Position numbers and translations under genes: made by a program
The notes under the pieces: model-generated
Seen by the model: the letters and a program-made list of their open reading frames with translations, nothing else
Told to the model about the DNA's origin: nothing
Database searches by the model: none
Assembly (NCBI RefSeq): GCF_017086405.1
Contig: NZ_CP070973.1
Span: 4,062,739-4,126,738, forward strand
Source: Mycobacterium gordonae
GTDB taxonomy: Bacteria; Actinomycetota; Actinomycetes; Mycobacteriales; Mycobacteriaceae
Length of the DNA: 64,000 nt
Direction: 5' to 3'
Shown: piece after piece, positions 9,821-18,900 of the stretch
Position numbering within the stretch: position 1 is the first letter of the stretch
Layout of the letters: each line of letters starts with the position of its first letter

Positions 9821-11757
9821 GTAGCTCCTTCATCTCGCCCGATAGGGGTCCGCTCACCCTCGTCGGACGGGGTGCCGTTCGCAGTCTCAACGTGTGCGTT
9901 CGTTGATTCGTTCGCCACTTTCCCGTCGTCCGTTTCAGCTGACGGCGTATCGGAATCATCAGGTTCCTCCGCCGGCCCCGACCGCCTTCGCAACCGAAAG
10001 CGCCCGAGGCGTGGGAACCAGCCGGAGGAAGAACTATTGTGCCGTATCGCGAAGAGAACCACCGCGCCAGCTGCCCCGACCAGTACCCACTGCAACATCG
10101 GGGCCCAGCGCGTCGCCGGCGTCACCCTGGTCTTGAGGCGGACCTGAGTGTCGATGTAGTCGGGCACGAAGAAATCCGTGCGCTTCAACTCCGCCCCGTC
10201 CGGTGCGATGACGGCGCTGATCCCGGTGGTGCCGGCCACCAGCACGTACCGGTCGTGCTCGACGGCGCGGACCTTGGCGAACGCCAGTTGCTGCTCGCTC
10301 ATCGTCTTGGTGAAAGTGGCGTTGTTGCTCGGCACCGTCAGCAATTGCGCGCCGTTGAGGACGGAGTTCCGCGGCGCGCGGTCGAAGACCACTTCCCAGC
10401 AGGTGGCCACCCCGACCGGGACGCCGGCGATGCGCACCGTCCCGGTACCCGGAACAGGGACGAAGTAGCCGGCACGGTCGGCGTAGCCGGAGAGATGGCG
10501 GAAAAACCACCGCATGGGCAGATATTCGCCGAAGGGTTGCACGATCGCCTTGTCGTGCCGATCGGCGGGTCCGGTGCCCGGGTTCCAGACGATCATCGTG
10601 TTGGTGTATTCCGGGTTGTCCTTCGCCTGACCCGGCTTCGCGAGCAGCGTGCCGATCAGAATCGGGGCCCCGATCGCGTCGGCGGCCTTGGAGATCTCCT
10701 GGCCGGCGTCGGCGTTGGCGAATGGATCGATGTCCGAGGAATTCTCCGGCCAGATGACGAAACGGGGCTGCGGGGCCAGCCCGGCGCGCACGTCTTCGGC
10801 CAGCCGCAGTGTCTGACCGACGTGGTTGTCCAGCACCGCGCGGCGCTGTGCGTTGAACTCGAGCCCGAGACGCGGCACGTTGCCCTGCACGATGGCTACG
10901 GTGACGGTGGGTTCGCCGCCGGACCCTGCGCCGGCGTGCCGCACCTGCGGCCAGACGAGGGTGGCGGCCAGTAACACCAGGCAGATGCTGATGCCGGGCA
11001 GTAGGACGGCCGGTGGTTCGGCTGCGTAGTCGGCGGGCCCGGCGCTGCCTCCGGTGGTGAACCACTTGCCGATCTCCAGCGCGATCGCCGTCACGCTGGC
11101 ACCCAGCAGCACCACCGCACAGGACAACAAGGGCACACCGCCGAGTTGCGCCAATGGCAGCAGCGGTCCCTCGGCTTGGCCGAAGGCAATCGAACCCCAC
11201 GGAAAACCACCGAACGGAACAATCGATTTGAACCACTCCTGGGCACCCCAGAGCACCGCGAACCAGATCGGCCAACCCGGCAGCGGCCGCACCACGACCG
11301 CGCACAGCCCGAACAACGCCGGGAAGCAGGCCGAAGCCGTCGCCAGCACCAGCCAGGGCATGTCGCCGACGAGCGCGCCGATCCACGGCAACAGCGGCAC
11401 ATAGAACGCCAGACCGAACAGGAAGCCGTAGCCGAGCCCACCGGCCGGTGTGGTGGCGGGATTCTTGAGCACCCAGCTCAACAATGCGATCGCGACGACG
11501 GCGGCCCACCACCAACTCAGCGGCGGGAAGCTAGCGTACAGAAGCAGACCGGCCGCGAGAGTGACGAACAGTCGCCCCAGCCGGGGGCGCAGCCGATCCC
11601 AGACTGCCGGTGCTCGCCCAAACCCGCGGCGGACCGATTGCCGCAGCCGGGCCGAAGCGCCGGGCCGAGCGGCTGGCAAATCTTCGGGTGCTTCACCCAG
11701 CACATCACTTGTTGTTTGCTCCGCGCCTGGCGTGCCGTCAGCCATAGATGACCGCAC
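9817..11757 (-). CDS. lnt: Apolipoprotein N-acyltransferase
   Basis: Membrane enzyme that adds the third acyl chain to the N-terminal cysteine of lipoproteins. The 646-residue product has an unusually long N-terminal tail (about 55 residues), six or more membrane helices to about residue 265, then the nitrilase-like domain. The family triad is visible: Glu in FVIWPENSSD, Lys in RHDKAIVQPFGEYLP and Cys in GVATCWEVVFD. The last helix near residue 550 is followed by a polar Glu/Asp/Thr-rich tail. It overlaps the amidohydrolase upstream by 20 bases and ppm1 downstream by 4, so the three form one unit. In M. tuberculosis this domain is the N-terminal half of Ppm1. Confidence 0.95.
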   Translation of the reverse strand: MRSSMADGTPGAEQTTSDVLGEAPEDLPAARPGASARLRQSVRRGFGRAPAVWDRLRPRLGRLFVTLAAGLLLYASFPPLSWWWAAVVAIALLSWVLKNPATTPAGGLGYGFLFGLAFYVPLLPWIGALVGDMPWLVLATASACFPALFGLCAVVVRPLPGWPIWFAVLWGAQEWFKSIVPFGGFPWGSIAFGQAEGPLLPLAQLGGVPLLSCAVVLLGASVTAIALEIGKWFTTGGSAGPADYAAEPPAVLLPGISICLVLLAATLVWPQVRHAGAGSGGEPTVTVAIVQGNVPRLGLEFNAQRRAVLDNHVGQTLRLAEDVRAGLAPQPRFVIWPENSSDIDPFANADAGQEISKAADAIGAPILIGTLLAKPGQAKDNPEYTNTMIVWNPGTGPADRHDKAIVQPFGEYLPMRWFFRHLSGYADRAGYFVPVPGTGTVRIAGVPVGVATCWEVVFDRAPRNSVLNGAQLLTVPSNNATFTKTMSEQQLAFAKVRAVEHDRYVLVAGTTGISAVIAPDGAELKRTDFFVPDYIDTQVRLKTRVTPATRWAPMLQWVLVGAAGAVVLFAIRHNSSSSGWFPRLGRFRLRRRSGPAEEPDDSDTPSAETDDGKVANESTNAHVETANGTPSDEGERTPIGRDEGAT

Positions 11758-13336
11758 CCCGGTGCACGGTCTGGCGGCACTGCGGCAAGGTGTCGTTCTC
11801 GTCTAGGCGGGGAAGCGCGGGGACCCGGGACCGCGGGTCGGTCGACCAGCGTTGGACGGCGTCGCGAGGTGCGCTGACGTCGAGCGGGCCGGCGTCCCAT
11901 ATCGCGTAGGAGGCGGGAGCCCCGGGAACCAGGCTGCCGGTGAGGCCGTCGCGGGTACCACTGGCCCGCCAGCCGCCGCGGGTTGCGGCAGCGAACGCGG
12001 CCCGCGCCGACACCCCGCTTCCCGGGGTGCGGTGGTGGACCGCGGCGCGCACCGTGGCCCACGGCTGGAAACCGGTGACGGGCGCGTCAGAACCGAAGGC
12101 TAGGGGCACGCCTTGCGATGCTAACAGCGCCAGCGGGTTGAGCCGGCTGCCCCGGTCCGGACCGAGTCGCTGCGCATACATTCCACCGTACCCACCCCAC
12201 AGCGCGTCGAAATTGGGCTGCACACTGGCGATGACACCCCATGCTCCCAGCTTGGCGGCCTGGTCGGCGGTGACCATCTCCAGGTGCTCCAGCCGGTGTC
12301 CGCATCGGGCGACGGCGGCCAATCCGAGGTCATCCACGACCCGCTCGATCGCATCCACGACCGCCGAGACCGCCGCATCGCCGATGACGTGGAAGCCTGC
12401 GGTCACCTCGGCTTCACTGCAAGCGCGGACGTGCGCCTCGATCGTTTCCGGGTCGAGATGGCGGGTGCCGGTGCAGCCGGGCGCGTCGGCATAGGGTTCG
12501 TGCAGCCAGGCGGTGTGCGATCCCAGAGCACCGTCGATGAACAGATCACCGGCCAGCCCACGGGCGCCGGTCTCGGCCATCAGGGATCGGGCGCGCTCCG
12601 CGGTGGTCACCGGTTCTCCCCAGTAGCCGATCACTTCGACGCCGTGGTCGAGGTTGCGCAGAGCGAGCCAGTCGTCGAGCCCGCCGATCTGCGGTCCGGC
12701 GCACTCGTGGACCGCGACGATGCCCGCCGCGGCCAGCCCTTGTAGCGCCGCGAGGCGGGCTTCCGTCAGTTGGTCGGGCGTCAGCAGGCTGCGGGCGACC
12801 GCGCGCACCTGGTGATGCGCGTCACCGGTCAGCGGCTGTTCGGCGGCGAACCCCGCCGCCGCGGCCAGCCCGGGGACGAGCCGCCGCAAACCGGAGGACG
12901 CCAACGCCGAATGTACGTCGATACGGGTCAGATAGGCGGGTCGGTCACCCAGAACCCCGTCGAGGTCCTCGGTGCTGGGGGCGGTGTTCTCCGCCCACGT
13001 CGACTCGTCCCAGCCGTGGCCCCACACCGGCCGCCCCGGGTGCGCTGCCGCGTGGTCGGCAACCATCTGTAGGAGCTGCGCCGGGGAACCGGCCGCACGC
13101 AGTTCCAGCCCGCTCAGGGCCAAGCCGGTGGCCGTCACATGGACGTGGCTGTCCACGAATCCGGGCGCCACGAACGCGCCGTCGAGATCCTGCACATCGG
13201 CGTCGGGAAATTGGTTGCGCCCCACTTCATCGCTGCCCAACCAGGTGATCACATCACCGCGCACCGCCATGGCGGTGGCGTCGGGATGACTGGGACTGTG
13301 CACCCGGCCGTTGACGAGCAGCGTGGTAGACGTCAC
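11738..13336 (-). CDS. Amidohydrolase family protein (YtcJ-like; Rv2052c position)
   Basis: Metal-dependent hydrolase of the amidohydrolase superfamily, 532 residues. Seen: the N-terminal beta-sandwich ending in FVDSHVHVT (HxH metal ligands), HGWDES, FHVIGDAAV (metal His), HRLEHLEM (second His), and FGSDAPVT with the catalytic Asp. The C-terminal strand returns to the beta-sandwich. The substrate is unknown; related YtcJ-type proteins act on formamides or similar amides. It heads the amidohydrolase-lnt-ppm1 unit. The start is the GTG at 13336, six bases after a TAGGGT hexamer, which suggests a leaderless transcript. Confidence 0.9.
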   Translation of the reverse strand: MTSTTLLVNGRVHSPSHPDATAMAVRGDVITWLGSDEVGRNQFPDADVQDLDGAFVAPGFVDSHVHVTATGLALSGLELRAAGSPAQLLQMVADHAAAHPGRPVWGHGWDESTWAENTAPSTEDLDGVLGDRPAYLTRIDVHSALASSGLRRLVPGLAAAAGFAAEQPLTGDAHHQVRAVARSLLTPDQLTEARLAALQGLAAAGIVAVHECAGPQIGGLDDWLALRNLDHGVEVIGYWGEPVTTAERARSLMAETGARGLAGDLFIDGALGSHTAWLHEPYADAPGCTGTRHLDPETIEAHVRACSEAEVTAGFHVIGDAAVSAVVDAIERVVDDLGLAAVARCGHRLEHLEMVTADQAAKLGAWGVIASVQPNFDALWGGYGGMYAQRLGPDRGSRLNPLALLASQGVPLAFGSDAPVTGFQPWATVRAAVHHRTPGSGVSARAAFAAATRGGWRASGTRDGLTGSLVPGAPASYAIWDAGPLDVSAPRDAVQRWSTDPRSRVPALPRLDENDTLPQCRQTVHRGAVIYG

Positions 13337-13342
13337 GGCAAA

Positions 13343-13348
13343 ACCCTA
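13343..13348 (-). promoter_or_regulatory. -10 hexamer TAGGGT of the amidohydrolase-lnt-ppm1 unit
   Basis: On the minus strand TAGGGT is followed by six bases and then the GTG start at 13336. This is the spacing of a leaderless mycobacterial promoter. Confidence 0.5.
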
Positions 13349-13372
13349 GATGGCGGGTCGGCGTGCGGACTG

Positions 13373-13891
13373 CTACCGGGGCGGCTGAGCGGTGCCCGGA
13401 GCGCGGGTCAGGGTCGGCGGCTCGCCGTCGATGACGTCGATCACCTCGCCGTCGATGTAGTCCTGGCGCGGCACGCCTGGCGGCGTGGCGCCGATCAACG
13501 GAACGCGGCGCAAGAACCCCCGCATCGCCACCGCCGTGAGACTAGGACGCGCGACCGCCCGGATCGGCGGCACCAGCAGCAAGAGCCCCAGCACGGTGGT
13601 GGCCAAGCCGGGAATGACGACCAGCCCGGTTGCCATCGCGGTCAGCGCGCCGTCGCTCAGCGCGTTGCGCGGCTCCTGCACACCGGATCGCAACTGCATG
13701 AATTGCCGGGTGAGCTGGAATCCGCCCATCGGGGCACCCAGGCCCAGCCCCAGAACGAGGGTGCCCACCAGGACCGCCACGGTCCAGCCGACGCCAATTG
13801 CCGCCGCCAGCCCGATCGTGACCATGAGCTCGACGACGGCATAGATGAGAAACAGCCGTCCAACCATGACAGGCAAACGTCCGCGTCGCAC
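13373..13891 (-). CDS. fxsA: FxsA family membrane protein
   Basis: Small cytoplasmic-membrane protein of the FxsA family (Rv2053c position), 172 residues from the GTG at 13891. An ATG at 13867 is a possible shorter start. It shows the FxsA pattern: a helix (LFLIYAVVELMVTIGLA), a second (WTVAVLVGTLVLGLGLGAPMG), an amphipathic stretch with Gln/Arg, and a third helix (LVVIPGLATTVLGLLLLVPP) before a basic, Pro-rich tail. E. coli FxsA relieves phage exclusion, but the mycobacterial role is unknown. It is divergent from the dienelactone hydrolase gene by 48 bases. Confidence 0.9.
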   Translation of the reverse strand: MRRGRLPVMVGRLFLIYAVVELMVTIGLAAAIGVGWTVAVLVGTLVLGLGLGAPMGGFQLTRQFMQLRSGVQEPRNALSDGALTAMATGLVVIPGLATTVLGLLLLVPPIRAVARPSLTAVAMRGFLRRVPLIGATPPGVPRQDYIDGEVIDVIDGEPPTLTRAPGTAQPPR

Positions 13892-13939
13892 CCAGGAGTT
13901 CCTCGAACGGTCGCGGCGCGGCTGCAGTTAGATGACGCT

Positions 13940-14635
13940 ATGACGACGATTGAGCTGAACACGCCTGCTGGACCGATTGATGCGCTGTTGAATGTTCCCT
14001 CGGCCGGGCAGGGAACGTGGCCGGGAGTGGTGATAGTCCACGACGCCATCGGCTACGGGCCGGACAACGAGGCGGTGTCCGAACGTGTGGCTCGAGCGGG
14101 CTATGTGGCGCTCACACCGAACCTGTATGCGCGGGGCGGCCGGGCGCGGTGCATCACCCGGGTGATGCGCGACGTGCTGACCAAGCACGGCCCCGCCATC
14201 GACGACGTGATGGCGGCCCGGGAGCATCTGCTCGGCCTACCCGAATGCTCCGGACGCGTCGGCATCGCCGGCTTCTGCATGGGCGGACAGTTCGCGCTTG
14301 TGCTGTCCACCAAGGGGTTTGGCGCCTCGGCCCCGTTCTACGGGACCCCGCTGCCGCGCAAGCTCAGTGAGACGCTGGACGGCGCGTGCCCGATTGTGGC
14401 GAGCTTCGGCCGCCGCGACCCGCTGGGCATCGGCGCGGCCGAGCGCCTGCGCAAAGTGACCACGGCCAAGAACATCACCGCCGACATCAAGTCCTACCCC
14501 GGCGCCGGGCACAGCTTCGCCAACCAACTGCCCGCCCAGCCGCTTTTGCGTGTCACCGGATTCGGCTACGACGACGCGGCCGCCGAAGACGCCTGGCGGC
14601 GGGTGTTCGCCTTCTTCGGCGAGCACCTGGGATGA
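13940..14635 (+). CDS. Dienelactone hydrolase family protein
   Basis: Alpha/beta hydrolase of the dienelactone hydrolase family (Rv2054 position), 231 residues. The Cys nucleophile is at residue 113 in GFCMGG, with Asp in FGRRDPLG and His in GAGHSFANQ completing the triad. The ATG at 13940 is chosen because family homology starts there; the frame stays open far upstream through antisense fxsA sequence, which is not real coding. The physiological substrate is unknown. The stop overlaps the next gene's start as ATGA, so the secreted protein downstream is probably translated with it. Confidence 0.92.
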   Translation: MTTIELNTPAGPIDALLNVPSAGQGTWPGVVIVHDAIGYGPDNEAVSERVARAGYVALTPNLYARGGRARCITRVMRDVLTKHGPAIDDVMAAREHLLGLPECSGRVGIAGFCMGGQFALVLSTKGFGASAPFYGTPLPRKLSETLDGACPIVASFGRRDPLGIGAAERLRKVTTAKNITADIKSYPGAGHSFANQLPAQPLLRVTGFGYDDAAAEDAWRRVFAFFGEHLG

Positions 14636-15153
14636 CGCCGATGCGGTGGGCCGCCGCAGCCTGCTCGGTTGCCCTGGCTGCTGCCGGGCTCGTGCCCGGG
14701 CAGGCCGGCGCCGAGCAGTTCACCCCCGCCGAGCAGCAGATCGTCTCGATGCTGCCGCCCGGCTACACCGCTTCCTCGTGCAAGCGGGCCACCAATGCGT
14801 TTCCTGCCGCCGTCGCCAGTCTGGACTGCGCCGATGATCTGCACTCCGAGACGCCGGACTATGCGCGCTTCACGCTCTACGACTCCTCCGACGCGCTGAC
14901 TGCCGACTTTTTCACAAGCGCCGAGAACATGTTCGTGACGTCCTGCCCGGGCGGAAACGCCTCACCGGGCACGTGGAACTACGGACCGCAGTTGGCCAGC
15001 CCCGGCGGCAAGATCGTCTGCGGCACCGTCGAGGACCAGGCCGTCATCGCGTGGACCCGCGACTCGCAGCTGCTATTGGCCACGGTGAACGGCGGGCCCG
15101 ACCTCGGCGATCTCTACCAGTGGTGGCAGCGTTACGGCGCCGAGACGGGTTAG
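14632..15153 (+). CDS. Secreted protein of unknown function
   Basis: Protein of 173 residues with an N-terminal Sec signal (RWAAAACSVALAAAGL) and probable cleavage near AGA-EQF at about residue 26. The mature part has four cysteines (SSCKR, LDCAD, TSCPG, IVCGT), likely in two disulfides, and ends in a Trp-rich YQWWQRYG. This Cys/Trp pattern resembles sensor-like extracellular domains in other mycobacterial secreted proteins, but I cannot name the family firmly. It overlaps the dienelactone hydrolase by 4 bases (ATGA), which suggests a shared function. Confidence 0.85.
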   Translation: MTPMRWAAAACSVALAAAGLVPGQAGAEQFTPAEQQIVSMLPPGYTASSCKRATNAFPAAVASLDCADDLHSETPDYARFTLYDSSDALTADFFTSAENMFVTSCPGGNASPGTWNYGPQLASPGGKIVCGTVEDQAVIAWTRDSQLLLATVNGGPDLGDLYQWWQRYGAETG

Positions 15154-15173
15154 CTCGCCGCCTCGAACTGCGA

Positions 15174-15554
15174 CTATGCCACGCGCAGCTCGAGTCCGAC
15201 GTTGTTCTCCATGCCGCCGCGTAGCGTGCTGAACAGTCTGAAGATCTTGCCGATGATGCCGTAGCGCTTGACGATCGCGTCATAGACGAGCTTCGTCTGC
15301 GACTTGTCGAGGATGGCTGCGGTGCCCTCGACGGCATCGCTCTTGGGGCGGCCGCGCATGTCACAGATGGCCAGTTGCACCCGTGGCGTATTACGAATCC
15401 GCTTGACCTTCCACGCTTTTCCTTCGGTGATGACCAGGAGGCGGTCGCCGTCGGCTGCGGCCCAGACGGGAACCGGCTTGGGCCGGCCGTCTTTGGTGAA
15501 GGTGGTGAGCAGGATGTATTGCGCTTTAGCCAGGTCGGCGAAGGAGGGGGTCAC
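15174..15554 (-). CDS. PPOX-class flavin/F420-binding split-barrel protein (Rv2061c-like)
   Basis: Protein of 126 residues with the pyridoxamine 5'-phosphate oxidase-like split barrel: FTKDGRPKPVPVWAAADGDRL, ITEGKAWKVKRIRNTPRVQL, CDMRGRPK and a final YGIIGKIF stretch. The family binds FMN or F420; the conserved Lys/Arg residues after the second strand fit cofactor phosphate binding. The substrate is unknown. The start is the GTG at 15554, six bases after TAGGTT (15561-15566, minus strand), a leaderless arrangement. It occupies the Rv2061c position next to cobN. Confidence 0.88.
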   Translation of the reverse strand: MTPSFADLAKAQYILLTTFTKDGRPKPVPVWAAADGDRLLVITEGKAWKVKRIRNTPRVQLAICDMRGRPKSDAVEGTAAILDKSQTKLVYDAIVKRYGIIGKIFRLFSTLRGGMENNVGLELRVA

Positions 15555-15755
15555 GTTGTCAACCTAGTGCCGCGGCGCGCCGTTGACATCTCCGCGCACC
15601 ACCTCCTAAACGAAAATCTTTTTCACTCAACGTGCGTTCTGTCAACCGTCGTCACCGGACGTCAGGTGACTGCCAGCCCCGGGGACCTCCGCGACCGCAT
15701 TGTGCGGTTCTGTGTGGGCGGGTTGGGTGTGGACCTTTAGCAAACAATTTCGTTG

Positions 15756-15921
15756 ATGGATCTGGGCATTGCCGGTTCGACCGCGATGGACGTGATGGCA
15801 CCTCGGCCGGGCCGGGCTGCCCGAGGAGATCGCGCCAATCACGGCGTATCTGGCGTCTCAGCGCTACGGCTACGTCACGGGTGCGACGGTGAACGTGGAC
15901 GGCGGCTCCGATTTCGTGTGA
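15756..15921 (+). pseudogene. Remnant of an SDR-family oxidoreductase, both ends kept and the middle deleted
   Basis: The first codons read MDLGIAGSTAM, a typical SDR start. In another frame, after a stop at 15793-15795, the DNA reads GLPEEIAPITAYLAS followed by a VTGATVNVDGGSDFV end and a TGA at 15919-15921, a classic SDR C-terminus. About 600 bases of body are missing between the two. The upstream stretch 15567-15755 holds no gene I can support. The whole 15555-15937 gap lies between the PPOX gene and cobN. Confidence 0.75.
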
Positions 15922-15937
15922 AGCGACCCTGCGCGAG

Positions 15938-18900
15938 CTAACCCTCCAGGTCGCCCTCGGTCTCCAGCAGGACCTGGCGTAGTCCGTCGAGCGTGTCGGG
16001 CTGCGGCTCGGCCCACATACCGCGACCGGCCGCCTCCAGCAGCCGCTCCGCCATGCCGTGCAGCGCCCAGGGATTGGACTCGTCCATAAACTTGCGGTTC
16101 TCCGGGTCCAGCACATAGCGCTCGCTGAGTTGCTCGTACATCCAGTCGGCCATCACGCCGGCCGTCGCGTCGTAGCCGAACAAGTAGTCGACGGTCGCGG
16201 CCATTTCGAACGCACCTTTGTAACCGTGCCGGCGCATCGCGGACATCCAGCGCGGGTTGACCACACGGGCCCGGAATACGCGGGTCGTCTCCTCCGATAG
16301 GGTGCGGGTCCGGATGGCGTCGGGTCGGGTGTTGTCACCGATGTAGGCGGCCGGAGCCTGGCCGGTGAGCGCACGTACGGTGGCGACCATGCCACCGTGG
16401 TACTGGAAGTAGTCGTCGGAGTCGGCGATGTCGTGCTCGCGCGTGTCGGTGTTCTTGGCGGCCACCGCGATTCGGCGGTATTGGCGATTCATGTCGTCGA
16501 CCGCTTCGCGGCCGTCCAGGTTGCGGCCGTAGGCGAATCCCCCCCAGGCGGTGTACACCTGCGCGAGGTCGGCGTCGTCGCGCCAGTTGCGGCTGTCGAT
16601 CAGCTGCAGCAGCCCGGCGCCGTAGGTGCCCGGTTTGGAGCCGAAGATCCTTGTGGTGGCGCGCCGTTGGTCGCCGTGCTGGGCGAGGTCGGCCTGCGCG
16701 TGGGCGCGCACGTAGTTGTCCTCTTCCGGCTCGTCGAGCGCTGCGACGAGCCGGACCGCGTCGTCGAGCATGGTGACGACGTGCGGGAAGGCGTCCCGGA
16801 AGAATCCGGAGATCCGTACGGTGACGTCGATGCGCGGGCGCTCCAGCTCGGCCAGCGGAATGGCGGCGAGGTCGACGACACGTCGGGACGCGTCATCCCA
16901 GACTGGCCGCACCCCAAGCAGCGCAAGCACTTCGGCGATGTCGTCGCCGGCGGTGCGCATCGCCGAGGTGCCCCACACCGACAGGCCCACCGACTGTGGC
17001 CACTGCCCGTGATCGGCGCGGTAGCGTTGCAGCAACGAATCGGCAAGCGCCACGCCGGCTTCCCAGGCCAGCCGGGAGGGCACCGCCTTCGGGTCGACGG
17101 AGTAGAAATTCCGTCCGGTGGGTAGCACATTGACCAGTCCGCGCAACGGCGATCCCGAGGGTCCCGACGGGATGAACCGACCGTCGAGTGCCCGCAGCAC
17201 CTGCTCGATCTCGGATGCAGTGCCGGCCAGGCGGGGCACCACCTCGGTGGCCGCAAAACGCAGCACCGCTGCGACGTCGGCGTCGTCGGTGAGACCGTCG
17301 ACCGCCGCCGGGTCCCAGCCGGTTTCCTGCAGCGCCGCTACCAGCCCGCGTGCCGCGGCCTCCGCCTGGTCGACGGATAGCCGTTCGTCCGTGCCGTCCT
17401 CGGCCAGCCCGAGCGCTTGCCGCAAACCCGGCAACGCATGCGCGCCGCCGAACAGCTGGCGAGCTCGCAGGATGGCCAGCACCAGATCGAGTTCGCCCTC
17501 ATCCGTTGGCTTTTGACCGAGGATGTGCAAGCCGTCGCGGATCTGCACGTCTTTGATCTCGCACAGCCAACCGTCGACGTGCAGCAGCATGTCGTCGAAG
17601 GTGTCTTCTTCCGGACGTTCGGTCAGGCCGAGGTCATGGTCCATCTTGGCGGCCCGGATCAGCGTCCAGATCTGCTGGCGGATGGCGGGCAGCTTGGCGG
17701 GGTCCAGCGCGGCGACGTTGGCGTGCTCGTCGAGCAGCTGCTCGAGACGTGCGATGTCGCCGTAGGTTTCGGCGCGGGCCATCGGCGGGATGAGATGGTC
17801 GACGAGGACCGCGTGCGCCCGGCGCTTGGCCTGGGTGCCCTCGCCTGGGTCGTTGACCAGGAACGGGTAGATCAACGGCAGGTTGCCCAGTGCGGCGTCC
17901 GACCCGCAGGCCGCCGACATGCCCAGCGTCTTACCTGGCAGCCATTCCAAATTTCCGTGCTTGCCCAGGTGCACGACGGCGTGTGATCCGAAGCCGGCAT
18001 CCAACCAGTGGTAGGCGGCCAGATAATGGTGACTGGGCGGCAGGTCGGGGTCGTGGTAGATGGCGACGGGGTTCTCGCCGAATCCGCGGGGCGGCTGCAC
18101 CATCAGCACTAGATTGCCTGATTGCATTGCGGCGATGACGATTTCGCCGTCGGGATCGTTGCTTCGGTCGACGAACAGCTCTCCGGGTGGGGGCCCCCAG
18201 TGCCGGGTTACCGCGTCGGTCAAATCGGTGGGCAGGGTGGCGAACCACTCGCGGTAGCCGGCAGCCGACACCCGGACCGGGTTGCCGGCCAACTGCGCCT
18301 CGGTGAGCCAGTCCGGGTCCTGTCCGCCCCGTTCGATCAGTGCGTGGATCAGCGCGTCGCCGTCGCCGGATTCGACGCCGGGCAGATCGCCCACCTGGTA
18401 ACCCGCGTCGCGCATCGCCCGCAGCAAGGCGATCGCGCTGGCTGGGGTGTCGAGGCCGACGGCGTTACCGATGCGCGCGTGCTTGGTGGGGTAGGCCGAG
18501 AACACCAGCGCCACGCGCTTGTCTGCGGGAGCGACGCGCCGCAACCACGCGTGTCGGACCGCCAGGCCCGCCACCCGGTCGCAGCGCTCCGGGTCAGCGA
18601 CGTAGGAGATCAATCCGTCGTCGTCAATCTCCTTGAACGAGAACGGGACTGTGATGATGCGGCCGTCGAACTCGGGCACCGCGACCTGGGTGGCGACGTC
18701 GAGTGGACTCAGTCCGTCGTCGTTGTCACTCCATTGTGCTCGGGAACTGGTCAGGCACAGTCCCTGCAGGATCGGAATATCCAGCGCTGCAAGGTGTTCG
18801 ACGTTCCAACTGTCATCATCTCCCCCGGCCGACGCCGCCGCGGGTTTGACTCCCCCGGCCGCCAGCACGGTGACCACCATGGCGTCGGCCGACCGTAGGG

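Noticed and set aside
16397..17125. Plus-strand 242-codon frame inside cobN
   Set aside because: Antisense to a well-conserved part of CobN, with Val/Gly-rich shadow composition.
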